A model generated the notes under the pieces. The model was not told the origin of the DNA, did no database searches, and worked only from the letters and a program-made list of their open reading frames with translations. The position numbers were made by a program, and so were the translations under genes. A DNA stretch of 64,000 bases, from contig JAVGWX010000007.1 of the NCBI GenBank assembly GCA_036924085.1, positions 100,908,886-100,972,885 of the forward strand. Direction: 5' to 3'. The DNA comes from Ariolimax columbianus. Taxonomy: Eukaryota; Mollusca; Gastropoda; Stylommatophora; Arionidae. Below are positions 34,772 through 47,952 of this stretch, one piece after another (position 1 is the stretch's first letter; every line of letters begins with the position of its first letter).

Positions 34772-35478
34772 GAGCTAGACACGTCAGCGCACGAGCTGGC
34801 AACCTTGGCATGTCAGCGCACGAACTGGCAACCTTGGCACGTCAGCGCACGAACTGGCAACCTTGGCACGTCAGCGCACGAGCTGGCAACCTTGGCACGT
34901 CAGCGCACGAGCTGGCAACCTTGGCACGTCAGTGCACCAGCTGGCAACCTTGACACGTCAGCGCACGAGCTGACAACCTTGGCACGTCAGCGCACGAGCT
35001 GGCAAGCTAGACACGTCAGCGCACCAGCTGGCAACCTTGGCACGTCAGCGCACGAGCTGGCAACCTTGGCACGTCAGCGCACGAGCTGGCAACCTTGGCA
35101 CGTCAGTGCACCAGCTGGCAACCTTGACACGTCAGCGCACGAGCTGACAACCTTGGCACGTCAGCGCACGAGCTGGCAAGCTAGACACGTCAGCGCACCA
35201 GCTGGCAACCTTGGCACGTCAGCGCACGAGCTGGCAAGCTAGACACGTCAGCGCACGAGCTGGCAACCTTGGCACGTCAGCGCACGAGCTGGCAACCTTG
35301 GCACGTCAGTGCACCAGCTGGCAACCTTGGCACGTCAGCGCACGAGCTGGCAAGCTAGACACGTCAGCGCACCAGCTGGCGACCTTGGCACGTCAGCGCA
35401 CGAGCTGGCAAGCTAGGCACGTCAGCGCACGAGCTGGCAAGCTAGACACGTCAGCGCACGAGCTGGCAACCTCTGCAC
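34772..35478. repeat. 29-bp minisatellite with ACGTCA core
   Basis: About 24 copies of cacgtcagcgcacgagctgg plus caaccttgg, with a caagctaga variant and a caccagctgg variant arranged in larger blocks. Each copy holds cacgtca (TGACGTG on the other strand). Confidence 0.97.
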
Positions 35479-35519
35479 GTGTCGAGCTGAAACCAAAGTG
35501 AAACCAGGTCCAGTATTCT

Positions 35520-35640
35520 AAATGACAATCGGATAGGATCAGTGCACTTACCGCTTACTGTGCACAAAGACAACACGATGAGATCAGTGCGCTTACTGTG
35601 CATAAAGAAACATGATTAGATCAGTGCACTTACTGTGCAC
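35520..35640. repeat. Short tandem repeat, three copies
   Basis: gatcagtgcacttactgtgc phrases, imperfect. Confidence 0.75.
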
Positions 35641-35667
35641 AGATGTAGTTCTTCATCGTCAAATCGT

Positions 35668-36335
35668 GTCTACTAATGTAAGCGACGCCGGTTCTCCACA
35701 GTGTCCTGTCCCCTTGCCTACTGATGTAAGCGACGCCGGTTCTCCACAATGTCCTGTCCCCGTGCCTACTGATGTAATCGACGCCGGTTCTCCACAGCTT
35801 CCTGTCCCCGTGCCTACTGATGTAAGCGACGCCGGGTCTCCACAGCTTCCTGTCCCCTTGCCTACTGATGTAAGCGACGCCGGTTCTCAACAGCTTCCTG
35901 TCCCCTTGCCTACTGATGTAAGCGACGCCGGGTCTCCACAGCTTCCTGTCCCCTTGTCTACTGATGTAAGCGACGCCGGTTCTCCACAGCTTCCTGTCCC
36001 CTTGCCTACTGATGTAAGCGACGCCGGTTCTCCACAATGTCCTGTCCCCGTGCCTACTGATGTAATCGACGCCGGTTCTCCACAGCTTCCTGTCCCCGTG
36101 CCTACTGATGTAAGCGACGCTGGTTCTCTACAGCTTCCTGTCCCCGTGCCTACTGATGTAGGTGACGCTGGTTCTCTACAGCTTCCTGTCCCCGTGCCTA
36201 CTGATGTAAGCGACGCCGGGTCTCCACAGCTTCCTTTCCCCGTGCCTACTGATGTAGGTGACGCCGGGTCTCTACAGCTTCCTGTCCCCTTGCCTACTGA
36301 TGTAGGTGACGCCGGGTCTCCACAGCTTCTTGTCC
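35668..36335. repeat. 48-bp minisatellite
   Basis: Fourteen copies with gcctactgatgtaagcgacg and ccggttctccacag. Since 48 is a multiple of three, one frame (35612-36367) is open for 251 codons with a 16-residue repeat. No start context, signal or family argues for a protein. Confidence 0.95.
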
Positions 36336-36461
36336 CTACGTCTGTCCATCCGTTGTGTTGCTGTTGATCTCCTCCCTTCTGCGACGTTCGTCCTGACGAA
36401 GACGGTGTATCATAGTTTAACGCGAAGCTGCGAGATATGTGCCTCTCGGCCGACACATCGG

Positions 36462-36706
36462 CTGTCTGCTTTCTTTGTTCATGTACTGGGTTTGCTTTCT
36501 TTGTTCATGTACTGGGTCTGCTTTCTTTGTTCATGTACTGGGTTTGCTTTCTTTGTTCATGTACTGGGTCTGCTGTCTTTGTTCATGTACTGGGTTTGCT
36601 TTCTTTGTTCATGTACTGGGTCTGCTTTCTTTGTTTATGTACTGGGTTTGCTTTCTTTGTTCATGTACTGGGTTTGCTTTCTTTGTTCATGTACTGGGTT
36701 TGCTTT
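36462..36706. repeat. 26-bp minisatellite
   Basis: Ten copies of tttgctttctttgttcatgt plus actggg. Confidence 0.97.
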
Positions 36707-36784
36707 CTCATTCCTTTTATCCCTATTCTCTAAGCCCGACTGCACTAGTGCAGCATGTATCCAGGGCTGCTAGCTGGAGGCATA

Positions 36785-37205
36785 ATATGGTCGTGGTCAG
36801 CTCTTGTTCGCAGACCCTGACGCAAGCAATCTGCAATGAGTCAACTGGCTGCTGTCAGCTCAGGTTCTGGGACCCTAATGGAAGCAGTCTGCAATGAGTC
36901 AACTGGCTGGTATCAGCTCTGGTCCTGGGACCCTAATGGAAGCAGTCTGCAATGAGTCAACTGGCTGGTGTCAGCTGTGGTCCTGGGACCCTAATGGAAG
37001 CAGTCTGCAATGAGTCAACTGGCTGGTGTCAGCTCTGGTCCTGGGACCCTAATGGAAGCAGTCTGCAATGAGTCAACTGGCTGGTGTCAGCTCTGGTCCT
37101 GGGACCCTAATGGAAGCAGTCTGCAATGAGTCAACTGGCTGCTGTCAGCTCTGGTCCTGGGGCCCTAATGGAAGCAGTCTGCAATGAGTCAACTGGCTGG
37201 TGTCA
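36785..37205. repeat. 58-bp minisatellite
   Basis: Seven copies with ggctggtgtcagctctggtc and ccctaatggaagcagtctgc. Confidence 0.97.
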
Positions 37206-38009
37206 CTCATTATGCTACATCTTCGGGTCTGTTCTGCTATTGAGTGTCATATTTTAGGTAACGATAATCTACCAATCATCTGAGTGCTTACAGAACATCT
37301 GTCCTTGAGCTTGCTGTGGCTACTTTCTCTGTTGCTGGAAATAAATGTTGTTTGTTGTCCAACTATGTTACGAACTTTTCTCCATATGATTATATCGAAA
37401 GCGATATTTATTCTACTTCTTCTATGTACAAAATTCTTTCTTAGTGCATTGGCTTCCTTCATTACATCCTCAACAATCACTTTAGCAGCCCATAGACATC
37501 TTCAAGTTCCTTACATGTTCCTGTCAATCTACTAGTTTATTTATTGTTTTCTTCCCAGACATTCTTGTTTATTTAGCGATGTCTATGTTTTTCTTCCAGG
37601 TGACAGAACAGGATTTTCCCTCCCATAAGGATATGGAAGTGTCAAACACATTATCTAAAACAAACTGCGATTGACCCGAGGGATCTATGCAGTTGTGGCG
37701 TGCGCTCCATGGCAGCCCAACATGTCATGTAGACCTGCCAAATTACTGAAAAGTACTGTACCAAAGTACTGAAAGGAAATACACGTTGAGGGAAACGTAT
37801 CCCTATATGCAAAGCTTTTCGACAGTATCGGTAGCCATTAGCTAGCCACTACCATTGTTAGAGTTTTGGGCCTGGATCTCTACTGCCCAGCAAGGAAGAA
37901 AACGAAGACGACATCTTGAAATCACTTTCAAAGTCTAAAGAAAGACGATTCTCGTTGTCATGAATACACTTTTTGTTTGGCCAGTCTTGATAACGGCTTC
38001 ATTTGGTGG
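37206..38009. other. Unassigned intron sequence
   Basis: No domain recognised. Confidence 0.5.
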
Positions 38010-38265
38010 AAACGTCAGTTAACTTCTGTTGTTGTTGTCCTATCAAACGTCAGTTAACTTCTGTTACTGTTGTCCTATCAAACGTCAGTTAACTTCTGTT
38101 AATGTTGTCCTATCAAACGCCAGTTAACTTCTGTTACTTTTGTCCTATCAAACGTCAGTTAACTTCTGTTACTGTTGTCCTATCAAACGTCAGTTAACTT
38201 CTGTTAATGTTGTCCTATCAAACGTCAGTTAACTTCTGTTAATGTTGTCCTATCAAACGTCAGTT
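38010..38265. repeat. 35-bp minisatellite
   Basis: About seven to eight copies of aacgtcagttaacttctgtt plus actgttgtcctatca. Confidence 0.95.
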
Positions 38266-38388
38266 CATTCATTCTCTGTTGCTCGATGTACTGTAGGCAG
38301 GGAATTGTTCCAACCTGCTAACTTTCGTTCCTGAGCCTTATCCAATGCCCATGTCTGGCACTGGTAGCACAGGATTCGGATGAAGATA

Positions 38389-39010
38389 CTATTTATCATC
38401 TGCTTTTTTGCTTGGAGGGAAATCTTTAGGTGTCTTAGTAGTGGAGACAGCTGGTAGGTGACAGTGTTTGCCCTCTACACTCTCGTCTCTATCTCTGTCG
38501 AGTCTGCCATCCTCAGCAAAAACAGCTCCCAAATACCTAAATTCTTGTACCTGCTTTATTTTTGTTTCATCCACACGAATATCAAGGGTGGTGTGCTTTC
38601 TATCTATATTCATTCCCTCTGTTTTTGATGTATCGATATTCATATCGTACTTTTGACAGTTCAAGTAGAGTGAATCAATATGCCTTTGTAGGTTTTGTTT
38701 ATTAGAGTGGATCAAACATTGGTCGTCTGCAAAGAGCAATTCGTTGGTGCTTTCCTGTTCTGTATATGCCACCTAAGATAATTTATTAATATAAGTGACA
38801 AAGAGTAGTGGTGAGAGAACACAGCTCTGTCTGACGCCTGATGATATGGGGAACCACAACGACACACCTTCTGTTCTTACTACACACTGGCTGTCCTGAT
38901 ATAGGGGTTTGATGTTACTTAGGAGAGGACCTTGCAGTCCATAATCTGCTAGGATCTCTCATAATTGACCTCTGTTGACTCTATCGAAGACACATTTCAG
39001 TTATATGTTT
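38389..39010 (-). pseudogene. LINE reverse transcriptase fragment (palm)
   Basis: Minus strand: FDRVNRGQL, ILADYGLQGPLLSNIKPLYQ, then SSGVRQSCVLSPLLFVTYIN (the 'GV.QGC.LSP.LF...' block), then LLFADDQCLIHSN with an intact FADD, NIDTSKTEGMNI and VQEFRYLGAVFAEDGRLD. One in-frame stop near 38773 and C-terminal decay. Endonuclease and C-terminal region are missing. It is a different LINE lineage from the one at 46-54 kb. Confidence 0.85.
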
Positions 39011-39699
39011 TTCGTTAATTTACATGTCCATACATGTTGATGTTTGATTGTGGTGTTCTTAGTTTCTGTAATATCCATTCCCAACTCTTCTTACCAGGTT
39101 TCTAAGATATTCGTGGCAAGTTACAAAGTTATAAACTTTCTTCTTCATTCAGGGCCACAAGCATACTGGACAAGTATATTATTGAACAACATTGAACAAA
39201 TACTAAACGTAAATGTTTGGCAGGAAAAAACATCAGACCAGAACATGGCATAAATCAAGACACCACACACCGATACACAACAGATAACCTGGCTATGCCC
39301 TCTACACCAAGATCAGACATAACAACAGACACATTCATCAACCGTCATCTACTCTTGTGTTCACCAAGATCAGACATAACAACATACGCATCCTTTGACG
39401 GACTACAGTTGACCGTTCTAAACGTCGAGGCTTAGCAAGACATCAAACATACATGATATGATCCTAGACCGCATTGAGTCACAGAGGATATCCATCGATG
39501 ATAGACAGTCCTGCCTATATCCACTAGTGTTAGATAGCGGGTGAATATCAACTTATCTTACGGGGACTGCAGCTCTCCTGTTTTGAAGGACTTAGCTCTC
39601 ATGAATAAACATGTTAACCAACCCTATATTAGCATTGATCAATCGTTACTGACACAGGCACTCATACCATTGTTCTAAACTAGGTCCAGATGTTGAATA
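39011..39699. other. Unassigned intron sequence
   Basis: A phrase caccaagatcagacataaca occurs twice (39308, 39363). No gene seen. Confidence 0.5.
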
Positions 39700-39898
39700 C
39701 ACACACTGCCTCCCCCCTTTCCACACACACATCCCTAAACATACACACCAACACACACATACATACACACACACGCACACACACACGCACACACACACAC
39801 ATACACACCCACCCACAGGTCAACACACACACCCACACACAAACCCACACTCACACGTACACACACCAACAGACATACACACACACACATACATAAAC
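39700..39898. repeat. (CA)n-rich microsatellite
   Basis: Imperfect CA repeats with CACACTCACA and CACCCACA variants. Confidence 0.95.
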
Positions 39899-39984
39899 AG
39901 CTTATATGCTTTGTAAACAAGTAAATCAATGAGAAACCTACAGATTAGTTATATTAAAGAAGTGATTATATAGACCGATTACAT

Positions 39985-41645
<1,661 letters not shown>

Positions 41646-41689
41646 ATTATTGTGTGCATTTATATAAACACACAACTACACACACAGAT

Positions 41690-42072
41690 ACATACATACA
41701 CGCACGCACGCGGGCAGGCAGGCAGACTGATAGATAGGTGAATAGACAGACAGACGATCACACGTATAGATACCTAGATGGACAGATGGACAGGTGGATA
41801 GATGAATAGATGGACAAATGGAAAGATGAGTAGATAAATAGATAGACAGACAGACATACAAATAGACAAACAAACAGACAGACAGGCAGGCAGATCGACC
41901 GACCCACCGATCGGCCGACCCACCGACCGACCCACTGATCGACAGACCGACCGATCGACCGATCGACCCACCGCCCCGACCGACCGACCCACTGACTGAC
42001 CGACCGACCGACAGACCGACAGACAGATAGACAGACAGACAGACAGACTGACTGACCGACAGACAGATAGAT
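41690..42072. repeat. (GACA)/(GACC)/(GATA)-type compound microsatellite
   Basis: Degenerate tetranucleotide repeats changing from gatagaca to gaccgacc and back to gacagaca. Confidence 0.95.
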
Positions 42073-43119
42073 ATATTAAAATATACAATTTAAAACCCAT
42101 TAAGCTGTCTCTGACATGAACATATTTTTTAATAGAGAAGACAACTCTTCCAATATCATTATGTTCCTTGTGTGGACGTGATTCTCCTTGATTACGACTC
42201 CTGTCACCATGGCAACGGAGGACGCGGGTAAATCTTAGATTAACATCGTTTCTTTATATTTTAGCTCTGCTCACGTTTTCTTGACTACCGTTGCAGACTT
42301 TTTAAAAGCATTCTGCTTTCATCTCTCAATGGAATCAATAATTGCTGTGTCTTGTACAAAGGTCTTTTATCATGACACTAAGTTACAACCCCAAGTTAAC
42401 ATGGGCGCTATGGCGCTGGATCTATTGTAACCTCAAGTAGTTACTCTGACACTGAATGACTTAACGACCTCCATAGAAACGTTCAAACAATTACATTGCT
42501 TTGTTTTATGATGTAAAATGTAAAACTTTGTGCTTGTTATCCTATTATTCATATCCTCTTGTTATGGTTTTTTTTTAATTTTTTTTTAAATATTTTTTTT
42601 TTACTTAGATGTTTGCCTCACTAGTTTCTACTGGCAGAGGCGCGCCATTTTCCACCCCAGACCGTAGTCAATTGGGCGATATCAGGACGCATAAACCAGT
42701 GCTTGGATGAATATGTGCATCTGTATGTACCTATGCTAGGTTTGTGCGCCCTCAGAAGCCAGCCCAACCAAAGTGCAATGGAAGGGCCTCACCATGAGGG
42801 CGCGTGTGAAAGTTGTGCAAGGGTGTGACTGTAGGACAGAGTAAAATGAAACAGGGGGAGGTAAGAGGAGAGAGAGAAGGGGAAGAGTTGCCCCCAGGGT
42901 GAGACCCCCGTTTTTGAAGTGTGTGTGTTCGTCTCTTGTTATCGTCTTCCTCTTTTCATCCGTTTGTAATTCTTCTATGTTCTCTTCGTTCACACATTCT
43001 TTCTATCCCTTGAAATCTAGGTTTGATTTACTCGTCAATTTCGCATGCCCTGTTCGTGGTTTCGTTTGGTGCATTTTATTTTAAGCTTAGATGACCGAAT
43101 GTGTGATGGTGGGATTTAT
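42073..43119. other. 1 kb of unassigned intron sequence
   Basis: Includes T-rich runs at 42570-42602. No recognised gene. Confidence 0.5.
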
Positions 43120-43560
43120 TATGCATGGGAATTGGTGGGATTTAGCAGTTATGTGAATGGTGGGAATTAAGTTGTGTGAATTGTCGGATTTAGCAGTTAT
43201 GTGAATGGTGGGAATTAAGTTGTGTGAATTGTCGGATTTAGCAGTTATGTGAATGGTGGGAATTAAGTTGTGTGAATTGTCGGATTTAGCAGTTATGTGA
43301 ATGGTGGGAATTAAGTTGTGTGAATTGTCGGATTTAGCAATTATGTGAATGGTGGGAATTAAGTTGTGTGAATTGTCGGATTTAGCAGTTATGTGAATGG
43401 TAAGATTTAGTAAGCATGGGAATTGATGGGATTTAATTTAATTTGTGTGAATGATGTGATTAAGCAGCTGTGTGGGTGGTGTGTTTTAGCGTTAGTGAAT
43501 GTTAGGATTTAGCATGCGTGAATTATGGAATTTAGCATGTGTGAACTTGTAGGATTTAGC
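43120..43560. repeat. 48-bp minisatellite
   Basis: Five clean copies (43150-43400) with gtgaatggtgggaattaagt and gtcggatttagcagttat, with degenerate copies on either side. Confidence 0.95.
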
Positions 43561-43644
43561 AGCAGCATAAAGAGTTGGATTTAGCAAATGTGTGAATTGG
43601 CAAGTCTACGAGTTGAATAGTTGTCTACCACAATATTCGTGGCT

Positions 43645-43905
43645 ATGTTTATATTTTTTGCTATGTTTATTTTCTTTGCATTGTTTATATTCTTTGCATT
43701 GTTTATATTCTTTGCATTGTTTATATTCTTTGCATTGTTTATATTCGTTGCATTGTTTATATTCTTTGCATTGTTTATATTCGTGGAAATGTTTATATTC
43801 GTGGATATGCTTTATATTCTTTGCTATGTTTATTTCCGTGGCTATGTTTATATTTTTTGCTGTGCTTATATTCTTTGATATGCGTATATTCTTTACAATG
43901 GTTAC
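43645..43905. repeat. 18-bp minisatellite
   Basis: About 13 copies of tttatattctttgcattg with gtggaaat and gtggctat variants. Confidence 0.95.
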
Positions 43906-43949
43906 ATTCAAGTGAAAGAAGATTAAATCTGTGGTGAGGTGGGGAGAGG

Positions 43950-44400
43950 GTGAGGCGGTCTCTAGGTAAAGTGTCCGCCTCGGATGCCGTAGGTCGTGTG
44001 TTCGAATCACTGTGGAGATAGGAATTTTTTTTCGCGTGGATCTTCTGGTAAAAAATGTCCCAGATCTCTGGGTAGTGAGATCGGACTCCCGTCTCCAGGG
44101 TCGAGCACGTTGAAAATTTCTTGGCAGTTTGAAATTTAAAAAATAGGTTTAATGGCCGCTGCCCGGACAAAATTCAAATTAAAAATCTAGACAAGTTATT
44201 TGTAGGTTTCCTCATTGGATTTGTTAATAGCAGCTATAGATCGCGCCTAACTGGCTGCAAGTTTACTCAGCACTAGTGTTTGAGTCTATTAAGATAGACT
44301 CGCACATGGGTAAAACCACCCACCAAGAAAGTGGCTGCATACAGACTCTGAGGAGTCAGTCTTCTAAACCAGTGCAAAAGGCGTTTAGTTAAGTTAAGTC
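43950..44400 (+). mobile_element. tRNA-derived SINE with LINE-like 3' tail
   Basis: The head (43951-44015) has ctctaggtaaagtgtccgcc (A-box/anticodon-arm-like) and gtgttcgaatcac (B box). The body runs to about 44330. The last 60-70 bp (tacagactctgaggagtcag, tcttctaaaccagt, ttaagttaag) match the 3' end of the CR1-like LINE at 45540-45373 read on the minus strand. A SINE that shares a LINE tail is mobilised by that LINE. The element could instead be two adjacent insertions. Confidence 0.6.
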
Positions 44401-44854
44401 AATAAAACAAAGAATAAACACTAACCATTAACGAATAACACGAACAATGAAAATGTAATTGACAAGAGATATGTAAGGCAGCAATAATTAGCCGTAGGTT
44501 GGCCAATAATGTGTGAAACACGCTATGCCACTTAGACACGAGTAGTCCAAACAAGAAAAGATCTTTATGGTGACAAGAAACAATCAACATTACAAAATGG
44601 GTACAAATAAATAAGTACACACTTTCATACACACGCACAAATACAGATGTGTACAATACACGAAACAATGAGTACACGCAGTAAACATTAATACGCAGGG
44701 CGAGACCTAGAAATCTATTACCGTAAAATATATTTGTTAACTCTGCCAAGAATGACCAGCCTGTTATCAAATTGTGAGACAATTTTTACCAGTATTTACA
44801 CTAATTCAATTGGTGCTTTAAATTTCCGCAGCCACTGTGACAAATGAGTGAAGT
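44401..44854. other. Unassigned intron sequence
   Basis: No recognised gene. Confidence 0.5.
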
Positions 44855-45170
44855 TGGATACGCCACATTTGTAACGTAGCGCCAAGTGTGCATTGTTCTA
44901 ACTCATCCCGTGGCTTCTCTATAACGTAGCGTCGTGTGCATTGTTCTAACTCATCCCGTGGCGTCTCTATAACGTAGCGTCGTGTGCATTGTTCTAACTC
45001 ATCCCGTGGCTTCTCTATAACGTAGCGTCTAGTGTGCATTGTTCTAACTCATCCCGTGGCTTCTCTACAACGTAGCGTCGTGTGCATTGTTCTAACTCAT
45101 CCCGTGGCTTCTCTATAACGTAGCGTCGTGTGCATTGTTCTAACTCATCCCATGGCTTCTCTATTCCATT
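44855..45170. repeat. 48-bp minisatellite
   Basis: Six copies with gtgcattgttctaactcatc and ccgtggcttctctataacgt. Confidence 0.97.
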
Positions 45171-45372
45171 TCTAAGATCCCCCCTCCCCACCCGTTGCCA
45201 CTTTCCTTTCGCTAGACATTCCCTGGCAAAATCGCTCTAAATCATATATTCCACTGGGTTAACATCTAGACTATTTCGTGGCTACACATTCGATTTAAAT
45301 AATGCAGACAGCTCCAGAATGAATAGCCCAACTATATCCCTGCCAAGATTGACAGGCGCAGTTTCCTGCTTC

Positions 45373-45520
45373 TGACTTAACTTAACTTAACGTCTTTATA
45401 CTGGTTTAAACTTAACTTAACGTCTTTATACTGGTTTAAACTTAACGTTTTATACTGGTTTAAATTTAGCATTTTATACAGGTTTAAACTTAACTTAACG
45501 TCTTTATACTGGTTTAGAAG
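45373..45520. repeat. About 30-bp array at the LINE 3' end
   Basis: Four to five copies of cttaacgtctttatactggt plus ttaaa. The unit is the terminal sequence of the CR1-like LINE (minus strand), so the LINE tail itself was tandemly amplified. Confidence 0.85.
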
Positions 45521-45539
45521 ACTCTGCAGAGTCTGTATA

Positions 45540-46269
45540 CAACCAGTTTTATTTACATTTCCTTGCTCTAAACACTATGAGCATTAAATCTTTTCTTAAA
45601 TGCATAAATTAACGGCGCCTCCGCTACTTCACGTGGCAATGGATTCCAAGTATTCACTACTCTCAATATTTCTTTAGTTAAGTTGTAGCTATGTCCTCTT
45701 ATTCTTGTACGTGGTTGTAATTTGAAAAACTTATTATGGTCTAATTTATCCTTTCCTTTGATTTTCTTATAAACCTGTATTAAGTCACATCGAATTCTTC
45801 TCTTTACTAGACACTGTTTGCCGATTTTTCTGAGTCTTTCTTCATAGCTGTAATTCTGGAACCCCACTATCAGCTTTGTCGCTCTTTTTTGTATTCTTTC
45901 CCGAATGTTTATATCTCCTCAACGATACGGACTCCACGCCTGTAACACAGTACTCCAATGCAGGCCCTATTAATGCTTTAGACAGTTTGGTAATCACTTA
46001 CTTGTTTCTATGTTTAATGTCTTTTTATCATACCTAACATTGCATTTGACAATTTCATTGCTACCTGGACTTGCTCACTCACCTTGCTTGTTTGATCTTT
46101 GTAAACCTTAGGTCTGTTTCCTTTTTTTGTTATTTTAATATTGTTCTTGCTAATTCTGTAAGTATGTTCCATATTGGATCTGCCCAAGTGGATGACTGTA
46201 CATTTATCTACATTAAACTCGATTTGCCAGCTCCAAGACCATTATAGACTTTTATCTAAATCCGACCTC
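45540..46269 (-). pseudogene. CR1-like LINE, 3' part of the split copy
   Basis: Minus strand. It starts WQMEFNVDKCTVIHLG in the duplicated segment at 46269, and the RT thumb follows with several stops. An open 99-codon C-terminal block (45867-45568) carries YEERLRKIGKQCLVKRRIRC, DLIQVYK, RIRGHSYNLTKEI, RVVNTWNPLPREV and FKKRFN. This is the conserved C-terminus of CR1-type LINE proteins. It continues the element whose 5' part is at 54274-54960. Confidence 0.85.
46176..46269. repeat. Left copy of the 94-bp direct repeat flanking the 8-kb insertion
   Basis: Matches 54180-54273 at 91 of 94 positions, starting ggatctgcccaagtggatga and ending ccgacctc. Both copies are the same piece of the CR1-like LINE. 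Confidence 0.95.
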
Positions 46270-46302
46270 TCGGTTGCTTGACTGTCCCGCATCCAGTGTT
46301 CG

Positions 46303-46343
<41 letters not shown>

Positions 46344-46366
46344 GCGGCTTAATTTGACTCAACACG
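46303..46366 (+). pseudogene. 64-bp fragment of 18S rRNA
   Basis: ttaaaggaattgacggaagg through ggagcctgcggcttaatttg to ctcaacacg is the universally conserved small-subunit segment. It is recognised without ambiguity, ends abruptly on both sides, and cannot be a working rRNA gene. It lies at the 5' end of the LINE insertion, as would follow template switching to 18S rRNA during reverse transcription or from an rDNA-associated ancestor. Confidence 0.93.
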
Positions 46367-47561
46367 CAAATACTGTAGAACGACAGACAAATCGAGAGCA
46401 CTTTTGTTGGGTCTAATAGTGAACGTGTGCTGGTATTAGACCCACGAAAGACAGGTCAGCTCTCTAACCTTCTAATGAAGGAACGCTACGGAAATCGTGT
46501 CTTAACCCCGCAGAAACCGCAGGTTTCAGATACTTGGCCACTGACAAACAAAAGCCCTCGATTAATTCGTCCTGGCCAAATAGTGAACGGGTGCTGGAAA
46601 TAGACCATCGGAAGACAGGTCAGTTTTACCCTACAAATGACAGGGCGTTGCTACGAAAATCCTGCTCAACTCGAGAGGAGCCGCAGACATTTGGTTCACG
46701 TACCAGGCTGATAAGCCAATGGCGCGAGGCTACCATGTGAGGGATTACAGCCGGACGCCTGTAAGCCGGAATGCCGCCCAAAATCTCAGCACCACTGCAA
46801 TGGGAGGCATCGATGTGGTCGGGACCTGGGGATCGCACCTCAACCCTACCAGGTTGAGCCACTGAAAGAGGTCTCTTCCATCCGCCGATCAAAGCGGGCG
46901 GATAGCAGGTCGATATACACCCTATACGGCGAGGGGGTGCGAAACCACCAACATGAGACTTAGTTCTTTGTCGGGGTGTCGAAAACAGTAGAGCAGCCAC
47001 CTCACTGTGAACTGTCGAGACTCATTCCTTGACCACGAGATATGTCCGCAAACCAGGCGAACAACATCTCCGTGACATTACCAGGCCTGTCCCCTGGTTA
47101 AAGGCACTTCTGCTTCGATCTCTACCTCTGTACGCTATCAGCCATACCAATGGACGCAGAAGAGATGCAGACTAGCGGACATTGCACACCTGCCCCACTG
47201 TCAACATCCCAGGTGGCGGGGAATGCTAGGCGTATCATCCCTGCATAGAAGCCAAGAAAATAAAGGGAGCAAAGAGATACCCCACTCACATGCAAATGCT
47301 ACGTTTCTGGCAGGACGTGACGATCCTGGGATACAGACACACTGGACTGCCTCTCTTCCGGGTAAACCAGTCTATATCATATATCATCTCATATATCATC
47401 ACCGCACCCTATAGTCACGAGTAGCGAAGACTCGTTAGTCAGGTAAGACAACTTCCATAAGAGAGACAACTCTGATCACAAACAACTGCTGCCTTGCAGA
47501 TAGGCTGGGGACATCCAAAGGCTAAGGAGGGCATCCCTACTGAAACGCCTGTTGAAATCGG
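46367..47561 (+). other. 5' leader of the LINE with an internal duplication
   Basis: Two imperfect copies of roughly 140-150 bp (phrases aatagtgaacgtgtgctgg near 46419 and aatagtgaacgggtgctgg near 46578, each followed by a gacaggtcag phrase). No ORF1-like protein was recognised. Several stop-interrupted frames only. Confidence 0.6.
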
Positions 47562-47940
47562 ATGCGCGGGGCCACAATCCTAACGAAACAGTGCAACGTA
47601 AATCGCAGTATGATGACAGTACAACCTATCAGAAAAACGTATGGCGCTCATCCTGCACAGTCCCGCCAGGCAGCGAGAGTGCCGGGCCTCACGCCTCGAA
47701 GGGGCCCACCCTTGACTACTGGTGGTCACCCACCCATGTGTCGTGGAGTCAAGGCACATGGCTATAGGGAAATTCCTATTGACCGAAAACTAAAGACCCT
47801 CAAAATACTAAAGTGGAATGCGGAGGATGTCGTTAACAAAAAGCTTTCCCTAACACATCACTTGTATGAAGGTAAGATTGACGTGGCATGTATCCAGGAA
47901 ACGCACCTCAACAATAACCATAAATTCTCAATCAGAGGAT

Positions 47941-47952
47941 ACCAGACCTTCC
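47941..47952. repeat. 12-bp target duplication, left copy
   Basis: accagaccttcc, identical to 51016-51027; it delimits the nested LINE. Confidence 0.95.

Noticed and set aside
35612..36367. 251-codon frame with a 16-residue repeat, considered as a repeat protein
   Set aside because: The opposite strand is equally open, variation does not favour synonymous sites by eye, and there is no signal peptide or family match.
46303..46366. Functional rRNA gene
   Set aside because: Only 64 bp of 18S are present, with unrelated sequence on both sides.
46790..46870. tRNA-like sequence in the LINE leader (minus strand tggctcaacctggtaggg and gtgcgatcccc)
   Set aside because: The A-box-like and B-box-like parts are only a few bases apart, too close for a tRNA or a working pol III promoter.
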